NCBI GenBank assembly: GCA_039619475.1
Contig: CM077116.1
Location: 1,426,001 to 1,490,000 of the forward strand
DNA length: 64,000 nt
Origin: Icerya purchasi
Taxonomy: Eukaryota; Arthropoda; Insecta; Hemiptera; Monophlebidae
Direction of reading: 5' to 3'
Below the pieces are notes generated by a model. That model did not search any database and was not told the DNA's origin. It worked only from the letters and a program-made list of their open reading frames with translations. Positions 45,477-54,566 of this stretch are shown here, in pieces. Positions within the stretch are counted from its first letter, which is position 1. Each line of letters opens with the position of its first letter. Both the position numbers and the translations under genes were made by a program.

Positions 45477-46777
45477 CGTGAGTGGTTCAAATATAAACCG
45501 GAATTTTTAAATAAACGCGCGAAAAATTTATTGTGGAAAAAATGGTTGCACTGGCAGTTAGACCGGTTTGTTACGAAGCGTGTAGAGCAATTAGAACCGC
45601 GTAACCTCACTTTTTAGTGTAGTTAGAGCCATGAGTGAAAAAGAAGTACCAGTGTCTGTTGCGCAACGCATCATTATTCGTTTTTTAGTCAAAGACGACG
45701 TAAAATCCGTGGAAATTTACCGAAAATTACGCGAACAGTTCGGGGATGAGTGTCTCTCCAAAACTCAAGTGTACGAGTGGTGTTCCGCGTTTCGAAACGG
45801 ACGTGAAGTGGTGTCAAACATACCACATGCGCGGCGCCCAAAAACCAGCATTACAGATGAACACGTCAAAGCCATCGAACAACTCATTTTGGCTGACCGA
45901 CGCGTCCGTGTACGCGATATGTCCGACGAATTGGGCATCAGCATAGGTAGTATTGAGACAATAATTCATGATCGGCTAGGTTATCGCAAAATTGCAGCCA
46001 GATGGGTGCCAAGACTTCTGAATTTTAAACAGAAATTCACTCGTTGGGAAGTTTGTACGCGTCTCCTGCAGCAGTATGAAGAGGAAGGAGAGAATTTATT
46101 GCGGCGAATATTCACCACGGACGAAACTTGGGTACACTACTATACGCCGGAGAGTAAACGCTCGTCTATGGAGTGGCGGAAGAAAAAAGAGGGAGCGCCA
46201 GTCAAAGCGAAGGTTACACAGTCAGCTGGGAAGGTGTTGTGTACCGTGTTTTGGGACATGAAGGGAGTGATCGCAGTCAATTTCCTAACTGAACAACGTA
46301 CTGTGACGGCGCAGTATTACAGTAACCTCCTAAAAAACACAGTCAAACCGGTCTATCGAACAAAAAGGCGCGAAATTCCGATCCGTAATGCGATACTGCT
46401 TCAAGACAACGCCAGGCCACGTACCGCTCGGCTCACGATGGAGACATTGGCCGAATTGGGCTGGGAAACACTTGAACATCCTCCTTACAGTCCAGATTTG
46501 TCGCCTTGTGATTATTATTTGTTTGGCCCGTTGAAAGAAGCACTTGGTGGACAACGTTTCGACAGCAACGATGAGGTGGAATCGTTCGTGCGCAAATTGC
46601 TATGTAACAAGCTGCGAGATTTTTACGAAAAAGGAATAAAAAAATTGCCGGAGAAGTGGAAAAAGTGCATAGCGTGCGAGGGGGGTTATCTCGAAAAATT
46701 GTAAAAAATATGAGCACTGTAAGTATAAAATAAAAATTTTTATGACGAAATTCCGGTTTATATTTGAACCACCCTCG
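45477..46777 (+). mobile_element. Intact mariner transposon
   Basis: 1301 bp flanked by TA on both sides (45475-45476 and 46778-46779). Terminal inverted repeats of about 28 bp: left CGTGAGTGGTTCAAATATAA, right inverted CGAGGGTGGTTCAAATATAA, both continuing ACCGGAATTT. A single uninterrupted transposase frame lies inside. Near-perfect termini, target duplication and open frame indicate a young, possibly still mobile copy, inserted in SE copy 3. Confidence 0.95.
45631..46704 (+). CDS. Mariner transposase, 357 residues, intact
   Basis: It would excise and insert the element at TA dinucleotides by cut-and-paste in the nucleus. The N-terminal half holds two helix-turn-helix regions (about residues 10-55 and 73-118: RKLREQFGDECLSKTQVYEW and VRDMSDELGISIGSIETIIH). 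WVPRLLNFKQ (125-134) matches the WVPHEL-type linker. The catalytic triad is D164 (FTTDETWVHYY), D259 (LLQDNARPRT) and D294 (YSPDLSPCDYYLF), 34 residues between the last two, i.e. the DD34D signature. Length is normal for mariner (about 340-360). ATG at 45631 is about 155 bp inside the left end and fits the family N-terminus. Stop TAA at 46702-46704, then a short 3' region before the right repeat. No defect seen; activity is inference. Confidence 0.95.
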   Translation: MSEKEVPVSVAQRIIIRFLVKDDVKSVEIYRKLREQFGDECLSKTQVYEWCSAFRNGREVVSNIPHARRPKTSITDEHVKAIEQLILADRRVRVRDMSDELGISIGSIETIIHDRLGYRKIAARWVPRLLNFKQKFTRWEVCTRLLQQYEEEGENLLRRIFTTDETWVHYYTPESKRSSMEWRKKKEGAPVKAKVTQSAGKVLCTVFWDMKGVIAVNFLTEQRTVTAQYYSNLLKNTVKPVYRTKRREIPIRNAILLQDNARPRTARLTMETLAELGWETLEHPPYSPDLSPCDYYLFGPLKEALGGQRFDSNDEVESFVRKLLCNKLRDFYEKGIKKLPEKWKKCIACEGGYLEKL

Positions 46778-46779
46778 TA

Positions 46780-47760
46780 TTTGCAATTTATTGAAATTAT
46801 CGCCATCTCGAAAATTTCGTTAAGTAAATGAAATACGGTTTCGTTCCCGACAAATAGCGATCTCTCAATCGATATATCGCATGACCGAAAAAAATTATTT
46901 TTTTCAAAAATTTCGAGCATTCTGCGTCCTCCGGGGTCTAATCTTGACGTTGGAAGCCCGGATACTCCAAACTAGAAAAGTATACGGGAATGTAGATATT
47001 TTTAACCTTGTTCAAAATTTTTAACTATGATACTCGCGTCGCCAAAAAAGGGACATACGTTATCTTTCGCGCTTTTTTGAACTTTTCGTCAACTTCAAAA
47101 ATTTCGTTAAGGAAATGACTTATCGGTTCGCTCCCTATAAATAGCGCTCTTTCCAACAATATAGCACATGCCCGGAAAAAAAATATTTTTTTTCAAAAGT
47201 TCGAGTTTTCGGCGCCCTGAGAGGCTAATTTTAAAGTTGGAAACCTAGATGTTCCTAACCAAAGAAATATACGTGGATTTGCATATTTTCAACCTTGCTC
47301 CAAATTTTTATCGCGCTTTTTTGAACTTTTCGTAAACTTTGAAAGTTTCGTTAAAGAAATAAAATATGGTTTTGTTCTCGACAGATAGCGATTTTTCCAA
47401 CAATATATCACATGACCGGAGAAGAAAATATTTTTTTCCAAAATTTCAAGCTTTTGGCTACAATTAGACAATTTTAAAGCTGGAAATCCGGATTTTCCAA
47501 ACTAGAGAAATATAAGTGGAAACACATATTTTTAACCGTGTACAAAATTTTTAGCTATAATACTCGCAGCGCTAGGGGACACGTCATTTTTTGCGATTTT
47601 TTGAACTTTTCGGTAACTTTGAAAGTTTGGCTAAAGAAATGAAATATGGGTTTTATTCCTGATAAATAGCGATCTTTCCAACAATATATCACATGCCGGA
47701 GAAAAAAATATTTTTTTCAAAATTTTTGAGCTTTCGGCGCCTTAAAGGTCTGAATATAAA
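46780..47760 (+). repeat. Satellite-like tandem array in SE copy 3
   Basis: Four imperfect units with landmarks GAACTTTTCG..AACTTTGAAA at 47089, 47323 and 47603 and a diverged first one at about 46793, so the period varies from about 234 to 296 bp. Each unit has ATTTCGTTAA, a GACAAATAGCGAT-type phrase, CAATATATCACATG.CCGGA and TTTTTAACCTTG. The short minus-strand frames here follow from the repeat. Confidence 0.85.
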
Positions 47761-48180
47761 GTTGTCAGCTTAGCTATATTTTTCCTATGAAGCGGTCCTT
47801 TACGCATATGTCTGAAATACCTTTTGGTTTCTCCAACGTTTTTACTCGGGCTAATATTTACGTGAACTTGCTTTTTTTTGCTGTTTTTGGAACAAGAGTG
47901 GGGGTTTAAGTAAATTTATTACCGTAATTTTTCGATTTTATGAAAAGACTCCTGCATTTTATTTTTATATTTCGAATTTCACCTTTAACGGTTTATCTGG
48001 TGATGAGTTATGATTTTTTAAGTGATTTTTGAGATCATTTCTTGACGGTTTTTTGGGTTTTTGCCGCCCAGGGCAATCGGTCCTCTTGAAGTTATAGATC
48101 GTTTTAAAGAGTAATTTATGTTCCAAATTTGAAGTTTATAAGTCAAACATTTCGTGAGTTATTGATTTTTATTTGATATT

Positions 48181-48213
48181 AGGATTTCGTACATTATATG
48201 TGTACGTAATCCT
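48181..48213. other. SE terminal hairpin (copy 3)
   Basis: Stem AGGATTTCGTACA facing TGTACGTAATCCT around an A+T loop; the same structure ends copies 1 (8689-8719) and 2 (31467-31497). Just outside is AAAAA, then Tc1 coding sequence. Confidence 0.85.
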
Positions 48214-48219
48214 AAAAAT

Positions 48220-48285
48220 CAGTGTCCAATACCACGCAGGTTGAAATCAATCGTGGATGCCAAAGGTCATCATACAAAGTTCTAA
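48220..48285 (+). pseudogene. Detached C-terminus of the Tc1-like transposase
   Basis: Frame CAGTGTCCAATACCACGCAG... reads QCPIPRRLKSIVDAKGHHTK F and a TAA stop, matching the (V)QSMPRRL.A.IDAKG..TKY ending of Tc1 transposases. It is the continuation of 44342-45338 after SE copy 3 and proves that SE is an insertion. Confidence 0.85.
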
Positions 48286-48552
48286 TTTTTCCGAAGTGTA
48301 AATATTTAATGTACTCGGAGAGCTCCTTTATTTTGTTTTTTCGTTAGCCCGGATATTAATTTGGGGCTTACAGTTCGTAATTTTGTATTATTTATATTTT
48401 TTAATGTTTTCGCTTGTTTTTACGTGAGTATATTAAGGAGATAATTATTTTTGTATTTTCATTATTTGCTTCAGGAGTAAAACATGTTTCCCTTTGTTTT
48501 TGGCGTACACTCATTGGGTGCACCGGTGTCCGGATATTATTATGACTCACTG

Positions 48553-49160
48553 TACATACTGCGCAGATACCTCTGTGACTCCTAGATCCTTGGATAAGAT
48601 TGGAGACACAAAGACGATCATTCCGGCCGTATAATAATAAGGCTGCGAGGAAATAAAATAATGGTAAGTAACCAGTCAAAACAATGACGTTGAATGATCC
48701 ACTAAGTTTAATTACAAAAAGTATTATATAAAAATAAATAATTGCAATGTTTACATTTAAGGTTTTAAATCATCATAAAACCATAGGCTATTTTTCAAAT
48801 AATTATATTACTGAAAAAATAAAATCGCTTTAAATCTTTTAAATATATTTTTAAAAAATTAATAATTAAGCATATAAATAATGAGAAAAAAATTGACATA
48901 ATTATTAATTAATAATTATTGATTTGCTATATTTTTAACTGTGTATAAAATTTATCATACGAGTTTCTTCTTATATGCGAATTTTTAATATTATAGAATC
49001 TATCCTGTGAAAATTTTCTATTTAAAGGTAAACCTTTTAAAATTTTTATGCTAAATATGACAATTCAAAGGAAATTTGTTTTTCACCAATGGCTACAACA
49101 GTTGCCTAATGTTAAGCATTGAGATTATGAAGTGTAATTGCCAAAAATAATGGTACGAGA
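48553..49160. other. No feature identified
   Basis: A+T-rich intergenic DNA between the Tc1-like element and the family B MITE. Confidence 0.5.
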
Positions 49161-49450
49161 CAAAGGCGTCGCCAGCCGATGAGCCCGGGGGGACGGGGGA
49201 GGATATGAGTTACAGGAAAAATAAAATTTATAAGTTGTAAAGGCTTAATATTTTATTAAACGAGAATAAAATCTTAATTGAAACATAATTTTCGTGGATT
49301 TCTGGCAAATTTTTATAATAAAATTATAAGTCTTTCAAATTGTCCATGATCACACGCCTATGAATACTCATCATATGGCTAGATGATGAAAAAGTTTCAA
49401 GGCTCCAGGGGGGGCAGCTGCCCCCTTGCCCCCCGCTGGCGACGGCAATG
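49161..49450. mobile_element. hAT-type MITE, family B copy 2, with perfect 8-bp duplication
   Basis: Ends CAAAGGCGTCGCCAGCC and, inverted, CATTGCCGTCGCCAGC. Flanked on both sides by GTACGAGA (49153-49160 and 49451-49458), a perfect 8-bp target duplication as made by hAT transposases. 290 bp, no coding capacity; interior matches 15891-16171 in inverse orientation. Confidence 0.9.
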
Positions 49451-49458
49451 GTACGAGA

Positions 49459-50879
49459 GATCGTTTCCCGAGCGATTATTATTTCTACTTTTCCAAAATT
49501 TAATTATATATTAAACTGAAACATAAAAATAATTCTTGAAACGAACTACTACTATTTATGGCATCTGATAATGTGGACGGTGATTTTTTTCGTAGATATT
49601 ATCTTTTACCTAATGTAAAGCTTCGTTCACCTATCCTTTTTAATCCGTAAATTAAAATATAAACATATTTATGAAATTATAAATGGTTCAATTCCACCTA
49701 ATAATTCTATATGATTTTGCATTGGAACAATTATGAATAGTTGGACTAGTTAACATAAGTTTTTAAATTTCAGATGATTAAATTCGTTTAGCGGAGAATG
49801 GGGGAATATAGATTACAGTGGTATACGATTTATTCCTTATTTCTTCGTATTTGCAATGCTAAATTTTGTTTTCTTTCTTTAAATTTAGATCATAATATTT
49901 TAAGTTTATTGATGAAAAGATATCAATTGAAAAAACAAAGTGAAGTGGTGTTTAGGGGGGACACCCGGTAGGAACGAAGTTTCTTTCATTTTTTGGTAGA
50001 AATACAAGTATAAAGTTATTCATAAAGTATACGATAAAAAAAGACACAATATAAATCCCGTATGAATTAAAACAAAAACAAAAAAAAAAGCGCGCCAATT
50101 TTCAATTTTAATAAAATTTACACGTGTTTTGAATTGAGCTTATACAGCTAACCGCGCACAATGCTTGCTGCTCGAAATTCGATATTCGCACGCACGCACA
50201 CACTCACACACACCCGTATATAATAGAAAGAGACACAGCGAAAAAGAAAGAGAGTGAAGGTCGCCTGGAGTACGCATAACGCTTTTTCGTTCCCTGATGA
50301 TTTCTGCCAGTTTACTTCTACCGCCAAGCCGCGTAAAAGAACTTCGTTCCAATAAGGTCAATTCAAATTACCATAAAACGGGCTTTGGATTTTTTCCCCA
50401 GTGCTGTACTGATTTAACCGCATTACATTAATGATAAAAAAAAGTAAAACGTTTACATATTGTTAACGAAAATATGAATACTATACAGAAAACAAAGCGC
50501 AAAAAGTATAACAAAAAATAATCAAAATTACAGCCAATTTATACCATTAAAAACAGTACTTAATAGTTTAGCGGTATCACCGACTAACTAAATTATGTTT
50601 AATCCGACGATGCTTATATTTAATGTACATCCGAGCTAGCTGCTCGGAATTGTAATCGCTTATATTCCTGATAAGCATATTGTTATGGTCGGAACAGCGA
50701 TGAAAATTTTTTCTGTTGTGTTAATTATAAAATCTTTTACATAAATCAATTGTAACCAGGCATGCATATTATTAATTTTAGTTCAGCGGGAAACGTTTAA
50801 AATACACCGACAACACCTATTCTGTAGTAATTTAAATTAATTAAAATTGGAGTTTGAAATCGAGCACCAAACTGGAGCT
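49459..50879. other. No gene identified
   Basis: A+T-rich DNA. A CA-rich, CGCACGCACACACTCACACA-like tract lies at about 50188-50212. The 73-codon minus-strand frame at 50140-50361 spans it and is compositional. Confidence 0.45.
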
Positions 50880-50909
50880 GAGTAAGTCAATATTGGTCTA
50901 ATAATGCTT

Positions 50910-51800
50910 TTATGGATAATAAGTTTGTTTGTAATGTTTAAATAGATCTCCGATTAATAATGAGATACAAGGCTGCAATAGCTCTATTTGTTTTCGCAAG
51001 TGTTCCTTAAAAAATAATCTCTTATCTAGAATTACACCTAGATATTGAACATGGTCAGCCCACTCAATCCTGATGCCTTTTATATTCAGTTGCCTTAAGG
51101 ATACGGTATCTATGAGTAAAAAGTATAACTCCTGTTTTAGTTGGATTAATTTCGATTTTCCATTTTCCCAAAAATTTGAAACCCCGAGAACTGTGTAGCT
51201 GCAGACGATTATAAATAGTAGACGTTTTATATAAGCTACAATATATAGCCGTATCATCAGCATATAAAGCCCTACTCGTGTGTTGCAACTCAGGGAGATC
51301 GGACAAGTAGACTGAAAAGAGAAAAGGCCCTAGCACACAACCTTAAAGAACCCCTGCGACGGCAGTTCTGGTCAGTGATTTAGTATTTTGCCGTGAAACG
51401 TAAAAGGGTCTATTGCGTAAATAATTTCTAATTAATTTGATTAAATATTTTGGAAAATTATATTTTAACATTTTGTAAATCAGCCCGTCGTGCCAGATCG
51501 TGTCGATTGCTTTTGCAATGTCATATAGAATTAATACTGTGTTTATTTACATTAAAGTTATGCGTGACATGATCAGCGATCCAGCAACTTGATGTGAGAA
51601 TAACCTGGTCTAAAACCAAATTGCTCCACTGGAAGTATGTTATTACTAACGGCGAATTAAGCCTATGTAATATAACTTTTTCCACTTTTTTGCTTAAGTT
51701 GCTAAGCAAACTAATAGGTCATATATTATTCACTTGGGAAGAGTCTTTCTCTGGTTTATGTAGTGCAATGACTTTGGCTACTTTCCAGGACTTCGGGAAA
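50910..51800 (-). pseudogene. Jockey-like RT, C-terminal half
   Basis: YADD is intact (SRALYADDTAIYCS, near 51260). Upstream blocks LLSNLSKKVEKVILHRLNSP and QFGFRPGYSH (frame-shifted), downstream FLGKWKIEINPTKTGVILFT, and the thumb IRIEWADHVQYLGVILDKRL. Stops and shifts at about 51060 and 51340-51520. It ends FKHYKQTYYP at 50910. Confidence 0.85.
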
Positions 51801-52017
51801 TAGCCGAACCAGTGACGTAGCTTGAATTTCAGAACTGAGGAAGCGCCACTAAAATTCGGTTAAATACAGAACAGAAATAAAAATTCATTTTTTTGTAAAT
51901 TAATTCAATTTTCCGGTTCTTGTTTGCGAAAGTGTCTATTACATCATCATGAAAAGATGGTCGTTTCATAATGTTTGATAATAATTCATTTTAATACAAA
52001 AAAACAGCTAATGAAGA

Positions 52018-53184
52018 TTCAAAGTGATAAACAAACGCCTAGTTTGGAGTATTCTATTACAAAATCAAAAGATATATAAAATATTCTCTTCCATAATTTA
52101 TCAAACTTTTCTATGTATGCAAAGTATTCAACCGCCATTTTCAAACAAATTTATGCGCAACAGTGTTGTGAGAAGATAAAAAATTGTTCTGTTGGGCTTG
52201 CCTTTTATTTAAACAGGAAAAGACATGTGTGGAATGCAAAGGGCTTTGACTTGATTCAGTTTTTGGGGAAGACAGAAAGCTATCATGAAAATACAAATAA
52301 ACATATCTCTAATATTAGGTTTAATGATGTAATAAAATTAAAATTTTTAAATCTCTTAAATACAAACGATTTTTTAAATTTTCAATAAAATTTTCCAGAG
52401 GAAGACTTTTTAAATTTAAAACAGAATTACGGAAACTTTTTCGATCTTGCAAGTTCAAAAAGTGTACTTTCAAGATACTAATATATACGTAAAGACACTA
52501 TTGTGCATCTGCTTCTACTCTTAACTCCTGACCTTATGTATTTATTAAATACGTTTTTATTCGTTTTACTCACTGCTGAGAACGATCTTTCTGCAAACGA
52601 AGTGGTTGCCGGAATTATGGTTACTAAATAAGAAAGCTTGTACACTTCTAGAAAAATATCTGTTAGATCTGAAGCGGTTAAGTGTAGAAGTAGATGCACA
52701 ATAGTGTGTCTTTATGTATGTTAGTATCTTGAAAGTTCACTTTTCAAACCTGCAAGATCGAAAAAGTTTCCGTAATTCTGTTTTAAATTTAAAAAGTCTT
52801 CCTCTGGAAAATTTTATTGAAAATTTAAAAAATTGTTTGTATTTAAGATATTTAAAAATTTTAATTTTGTTACATCATTAAACCTAATATTAGAGACATG
52901 TTTATTTGTTTTTTCATGATAGCTTTCTGTCTTCCCCAAAAACTGAATCAAGTCAAAGCCCTTTGCATTCCACACATATTTTTTCCTGTTTAAATAAAAG
53001 GCAAGCCCAACAGAACAATTTTTTATCTTCTCACAACACTGTTGCGCATAAATTGGCTTGAAAATGGCGGTTAAATATTTTACATATATAGAGAAGTTTG
53101 ATAAATTATGAAAGAGAATATTTTATATATCTTTTAATTTTGTAATAGAATTTTTCAAACTAGGCGTTTGTTTATCATTTTGAA
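52018..53184. repeat. Long inverted repeat (about 508-bp arms, 150-bp spacer)
   Basis: Left arm 52018-52525, right arm 52676-53184, close to identical when inverted; for example GATAAACAAACGCCTAGTTT at 52027 is mirrored at about 53156-53175, and CTTTGCATTCCACACAT near 52960 mirrors ATGTGTGGAATGCAAAG near 52226. Transcription through it would give a long hairpin RNA. The 91-codon plus-strand frame at 52113-52388 lies in the left arm and is not recognised. Confidence 0.9.
52478..52699 (-). pseudogene. hAT transposase C-terminal (dimerisation) fragment
   Basis: TIIPATTSFAERSFSAVSKT resembles the conserved IPATSASAERSFSALKRIK block of hAT C-termini, followed by CTIVSLRIY at the end. The fragment runs from the right inverted arm through the spacer into the left arm. 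No other transposase part remains, so the element is non-autonomous. Confidence 0.75.
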
Positions 53185-54566
53185 TAATATTATTTTTTTC
53201 TTGCAAACTGAATGAACTAAAACTAATCAGTGGGAGTTTTTCAATAATACAATTGTATGTAGCCCCAACTTCGAAAGTGTTTGCATTTTAACAGACTAGA
53301 ACGCGGAACAAATATGATAAACGAGCCGACATAGCTTCTACTGTAGTGATATTACAGACTGAAAAGCGCAACCGATCATCGCTTTCAGTTCCGCTGTCAA
53401 TAAACGGTAGCATATAAAAAACGATTCAAAGAAAGTGTACTGCAAATACCCGCACTACCTTATGCTCGTACTCACACAAACTGACATACATAAAAATCGC
53501 GCTGTCGATCGATGTATGTGACCGTACAGCGATTTGACAGCACTTCCAGACTGAACATGCGCGCGCGCATTTTTCCTTCACTCCCGATACACATTACTCT
53601 GGAATCGCATGGATCAAAATTCGTGCAAATGATGTGATCTTGAAGCGACACAACCTGGTGCTTCCATATTGAATATCGGTACGCAGCATATCGTTCAGGA
53701 ACAACTCTAGGCAGTATTAATGTGAACTAGTAAGTAGGGTTATTTCTGTCATTCACTCTAACCGATGCTCTCTCATCTAGGGCTCCTTTTTTCTACTAAT
53801 TTTTAGTTTTGGCATTTAAATTCTACAAGTTACTTCATTTCTTTCTGAGACTCGCATTCTTTTCGTAAATACTAAAAAACAATTTCGTACTAATTTTTTA
53901 GAGGAAGCGGCGCTTTCATCGCTTCTATTGACGCTACGCCCCTGAGCCGACCCACATTGTAGCATTGATTATGTGCGTTAACTCTAGTACCCCTTTCCGT
54001 GGAATCTTATTTAAGATTTTTGCCGGAATATTATCATCACCACAAGAAATTTTTGCTTTAGATTTCTTGAGGTACATTAATATATCAACAGGCGAGACAA
54101 GACGAAACTCAGAGTGGGAAATAGGAGAATATGTAATGCTATTGAAAGCAGAACTAGTTAATAAACGTTTTACTGTATTAGTAACTAAATTATTTTGATA
54201 TGTAGACGCGAGATGCGTGCTCGTTTTATGAATATTTGAGTAATACTCGGCTTCCTTATAAACATATGTGTTAAGATCAGAATCAAATAGCGGTGGAATC
54301 ACTCCATAGCTCTTACTATGCCTCGAACAAACTTTCCATAAACATTTATCTTGTGTATTAACATTCGCCAGAAATGTTTGAAATTCATCATTTTTGTTTT
54401 TGCTAAGTGAAAACCTGACTATTTTTGTTAAAAATTTGATTACAAATTAAATCCTCTGAACATAGTTTTTAAGTTTAATTATATTCTGCACAAAACTTGG
54501 AACATAAACTTACAGGAACATCTGACACGTCTTTTTTGGTATAAATATAAATTAAAATATAATAAA

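Larger units (their letters stand above)
45339..48218 (+). mobile_element. SE repeat family, copy 3 (complete, carrying a mariner)
   Basis: It starts AGTTCAGTCAAGCATGATGT, continues through GTTTACATTACACTAAATTC and AAAACAAAGGAATTTGATTT, is interrupted by the mariner (45477-46777), then has the satellite-like array (46780-47760), the conserved subterminal block and the terminal hairpin (48181-48213) followed by AAAAA. Excluding the mariner it is about 1.58 kb. It splits the Tc1 transposase frame; TCAGT occurs at both junctions (45341-45345 and 48219-48223) and may be a target duplication. No coding capacity. Confidence 0.8.
44074..48552 (+). mobile_element. Tc1-like transposon with IR/DR ends, host of nested insertions
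   Basis: Left end CTGCGAGTTACAATAAAATC then CGGGCACCAGTGCAGCCAAT; right end inverted CAGTGAGTCATAATAATATC then CGGACACCGGTGCACCCAAT. TA flanks both ends (44072-44073, 48553-48554). A second, inner copy of the binding-site-like phrase (TTAATATCCGGGC) lies about 190 bp inside each end (44279-44291 and, inverted, about 48346-48358), the IR/DR arrangement known from Tc1-type elements such as Sleeping Beauty. The 4.5 kb length is inflated by SE copy 3 with a mariner inside; without them it is about 1.6 kb, a normal Tc1 size. Confidence 0.85.
51810..53944 (-). mobile_element. hAT transposon with internal foldback
   Basis: Ends CAGTGACGTAGC and, inverted, CAGGGGCGTAGC. Flanking octamers AGCCGAAC (51802-51809) and AGCCGACC (53945-53952) match 7 of 8, the hAT target duplication. 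It interrupts a LINE reading frame, confirming the boundaries. 2135 bp; only a C-terminal transposase piece (52478-52699, minus) is recognisable, and the middle is a 0.5-kb-arm inverted repeat. Confidence 0.85.
50880..54430 (-). mobile_element. Jockey-like LINE, 5' truncated and split by a hAT element
   Basis: The RT coding parts lie on both sides of the hAT at 51810-53944 and join across it: upstream NDEFQTFLANVNTQDKCLWK, VIPPLFDSD, RLVSPVDILMYLKKSKAKIS, CGDDNIPAKILNKIPRKGVL ELTHIINAT; then FPEVLE (target site), LLSNLSKKVEKVILHRLNSP, VYLSDLPELQHTSRALYADD and WADHVQYLGVILDKRLFFKE. The element ends at about 50880. The endonuclease and ORF1 are not found. Confidence 0.8.

Noticed and set aside
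46433..46920. Minus-strand frames of 106-117 codons across the mariner and its flank
   Set aside because: Antisense shadows of the transposase and of the satellite array.
52113..52388. 91-codon plus-strand frame as a gene
   Set aside because: It lies wholly inside one arm of an inverted repeat and its mirror copy also translates similarly from the other strand, so it is repeat DNA with no recognised domain.
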